A DNA stretch of 64,000 nt, from assembly GCA_963753055.1 (NCBI GenBank), contig CAVWAP010000009.1:62001-126000 (forward strand). The letters are read 5' to 3'. The DNA is from JAUWGC01 sp963753055. Its GTDB lineage: Bacteria; Bacteroidota; Bacteroidia; Bacteroidales; B18-G4. This document shows positions 62,827-64,000 of the stretch, one piece after another; the stretch's first letter is position 1, and each line of letters begins with the position of its first letter. A program made the translations under genes and the position numbers. The notes beneath the pieces were generated by a model that did no database searches, was not told the DNA's origin, and worked only from the letters and a program-made list of their open reading frames with translations.

Positions 62827-64000
62827 ATGGATTGGAAGCGGGAAACAAAAATATTCTTCTGGATCGCACTGGCATTTTTACTGGTCTATTTCATGCCCCT
62901 GGGCAATGCGAAATTTGATGAAGCAATTTTTGCTATGTTTGACCTGCTCAGGTGGTATGCAAGGGAACATGTCATACTTTGTCTCCTGCCGGCCTTTTTG
63001 ATAGCTGGAGTAATTGCTGTTTTTGTCAGCCAGGCTTCGGTGATAAAGTATTTCGGGGCCAATGCCAAGAAATGGGTTGCTTATTCAATCGCCTCGGTCT
63101 CAGGAACCATCCTCGCTGTCTGTAGTTGTACCATTTTACCATTATTTTCAAGCATTTACAAACGTGGCGCAGGACTCGGACCGGCAATTACCTTTTTGTA
63201 TTCAGGGCCTGCCATCAATATCCTGGCTATCATTCTCACAGCCCGGATACTGGGTATTGAGATGGGTATTGCCCGGGTGATAGGGGCTGTTGTTTTCAGT
63301 GTGGTGATTGGTATTGCAATGTCGCTGATCTATAAAAAAGAAGAGAAAGACAAGGCGGAAGAGCAGATGCATATTAAGCCACCACCGGAAAAAAGGCCAT
63401 TATGGCAAACAGCATTCCATTTTTTCACGCTGGTACTTATCCTGGTATTTGCCAACTGGGGGAAACCGGAAAGCAATACCGGAACCTGGTTTATGATCTG
63501 GTCAAACAAATGGGCAATCACAGGGTTTTTTGGATTGATGCTTGGCTTTTCAATGATTTACATATTGAAGATCAGGTGGTACCTGGTAATAAGTGTAGGA
63601 GTACTTACTTTATTCTCAGCTTTACTTGCAAGCAGCCCGCTGGTTCCTGTAATTGTCGGCATCTTTGGTGTCAGCGCGATCTCCCTGAGCGATAAGAAAA
63701 ATGAAGACAATCCTGAATGGATCATTTCCTCCTGGGATTTCACAAAACAGATCATGCCCCTGTTGGCTATTGGGGTGATCATTGCCGGCTTTTTACTTGG
63801 TTCTACACATGATGATGTCAATTATGCCGGGGTAATACCCAATGAATGGATAGCCTTGCTTGTTGGAGGAAATTCACTGGCCTCCAACTTCTTCGCTTCG
63901 ATCGTAGGCGCATTTATGTATTTTGCAACACTGACCGAGGTGCCAATCTTACAAGGATTGATTGCATCAGGAATGGGTAAGGGACCTGCATTGGCACTCT
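62827..64000 (+). CDS. Permease of the UPF0718/ArsP-like family, 3' end outside window
   Basis: The frame from ATG at 62827 is open to the right edge (391 codons, no stop). Hydrophobic segments alternate with loops carrying the family pattern: LLPAFLIAGVIAVFVSQASV, ILAVCSCTILPLFSSIYKRG (conserved Cys-Ser-Cys), GPAITFLYSGPAINILAI, and in the second half FFASIVGAFMYFATLTEVPI. UPF0718/ArsP permeases export trivalent organoarsenicals or other small molecules. Located 9 bases after the ArsG-like gene; the last visible gene of the operon. Confidence 0.88.
   Translation, partial: MDWKRETKIFFWIALAFLLVYFMPLGNAKFDEAIFAMFDLLRWYAREHVILCLLPAFLIAGVIAVFVSQASVIKYFGANAKKWVAYSIASVSGTILAVCSCTILPLFSSIYKRGAGLGPAITFLYSGPAINILAIILTARILGIEMGIARVIGAVVFSVVIGIAMSLIYKKEEKDKAEEQMHIKPPPEKRPLWQTAFHFFTLVLILVFANWGKPESNTGTWFMIWSNKWAITGFFGLMLGFSMIYILKIRWYLVISVGVLTLFSALLASSPLVPVIVGIFGVSAISLSDKKNEDNPEWIISSWDFTKQIMPLLAIGVIIAGFLLGSTHDDVNYAGVIPNEWIALLVGGNSLASNFFASIVGAFMYFATLTEVPILQGLIASGMGKGPALAL

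Overview
This window looks like chromosomal DNA from an uncultured or little-studied member of the Bacteroidetes (Bacteroidales/Marinilabiliales-like). The evidence is seven secreted proteins with type IX secretion (T9SS) sorting domains, DUF4402 and PapD-like surface genes, a hybrid two-component regulator with Reg_prop/Y_Y_Y domains, Bacteroidetes-type transposases, AT-rich intergenic DNA and genes without obvious Shine-Dalgarno sites. No T9SS machinery genes, rRNA or CRISPR arrays are visible.

Layout. 1-4.2 kb is a minus-strand surface-structure locus (two DUF4402 proteins, terminator, PapD-like chaperone, fibre-like protein, DUF2341/LamG protein running off the left edge). 4.7-8.6 kb holds an Fsr-like MFS exporter and PEP carboxylase. 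9.0-11.7 kb has a membrane-anchored ChaN/erythromycin-esterase-like protein bracketed by direct repeats, a VanZ-like protein and a truncated GCAxxG protein. 12-18.7 kb has an FG-GAP/ASPIC T9SS protein, decayed remnants of an ABC permease and of a cyclase-TolB-TPR protein, and a tricorn-like protease. 19.4-22 kb has a TPR sensor kinase and a LuxR-type regulator, both frameshifted. 22.1-28.9 kb has a T9SS subtilase and a broken SBBP-repeat T9SS protein. 29-33 kb is an accessory region: a Fic protein behind a dense GCTCA-motif array, an IS4-like element with intact target duplications, and a small secreted protein. 33.2-36.7 kb is a large T9SS type B protein.

36.8-38.8 kb is the most unusual part. 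One tRNA-Pro(CGG) is followed by four exact 382-bp tandem units, each carrying a terminator and a GIY-YIG nuclease gene whose stop codon lies in a copied 3' part of the tRNA. Two further incomplete tRNA copies lie upstream, and 5' fragments of the same tRNA are scattered at 8.8, 10.3, 18.9 and 32.1 kb.

39-47.6 kb has two outer-membrane barrels and three T9SS proteins (two parallel beta-helix paralogues). 47.9-52 kb is the hybrid two-component regulator, followed by an IS3-family remnant. 53-61 kb holds a sulfatase, two methyltransferases, a Nudix-RsbRD-like fusion, a GH109-like oxidoreductase and a BNR-repeat T9SS protein, consistent with polymer or glycan degradation. 61-64 kb is an ars-like operon (ArsR, small thioredoxin, ArsF-like, ArsG-like, permease running off the right edge) with an inverted-repeat operator candidate.

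Short oligomeric repeats (CAGTGATCACTG-like, GATATCTGATATC-like, GGTTATTGGTTGTT-like, TCGACAAGCTCAGG palindromes) fill many spacers and in several places are translated inside genes. Several frameshifts could be consensus errors rather than real decay; these are flagged individually.
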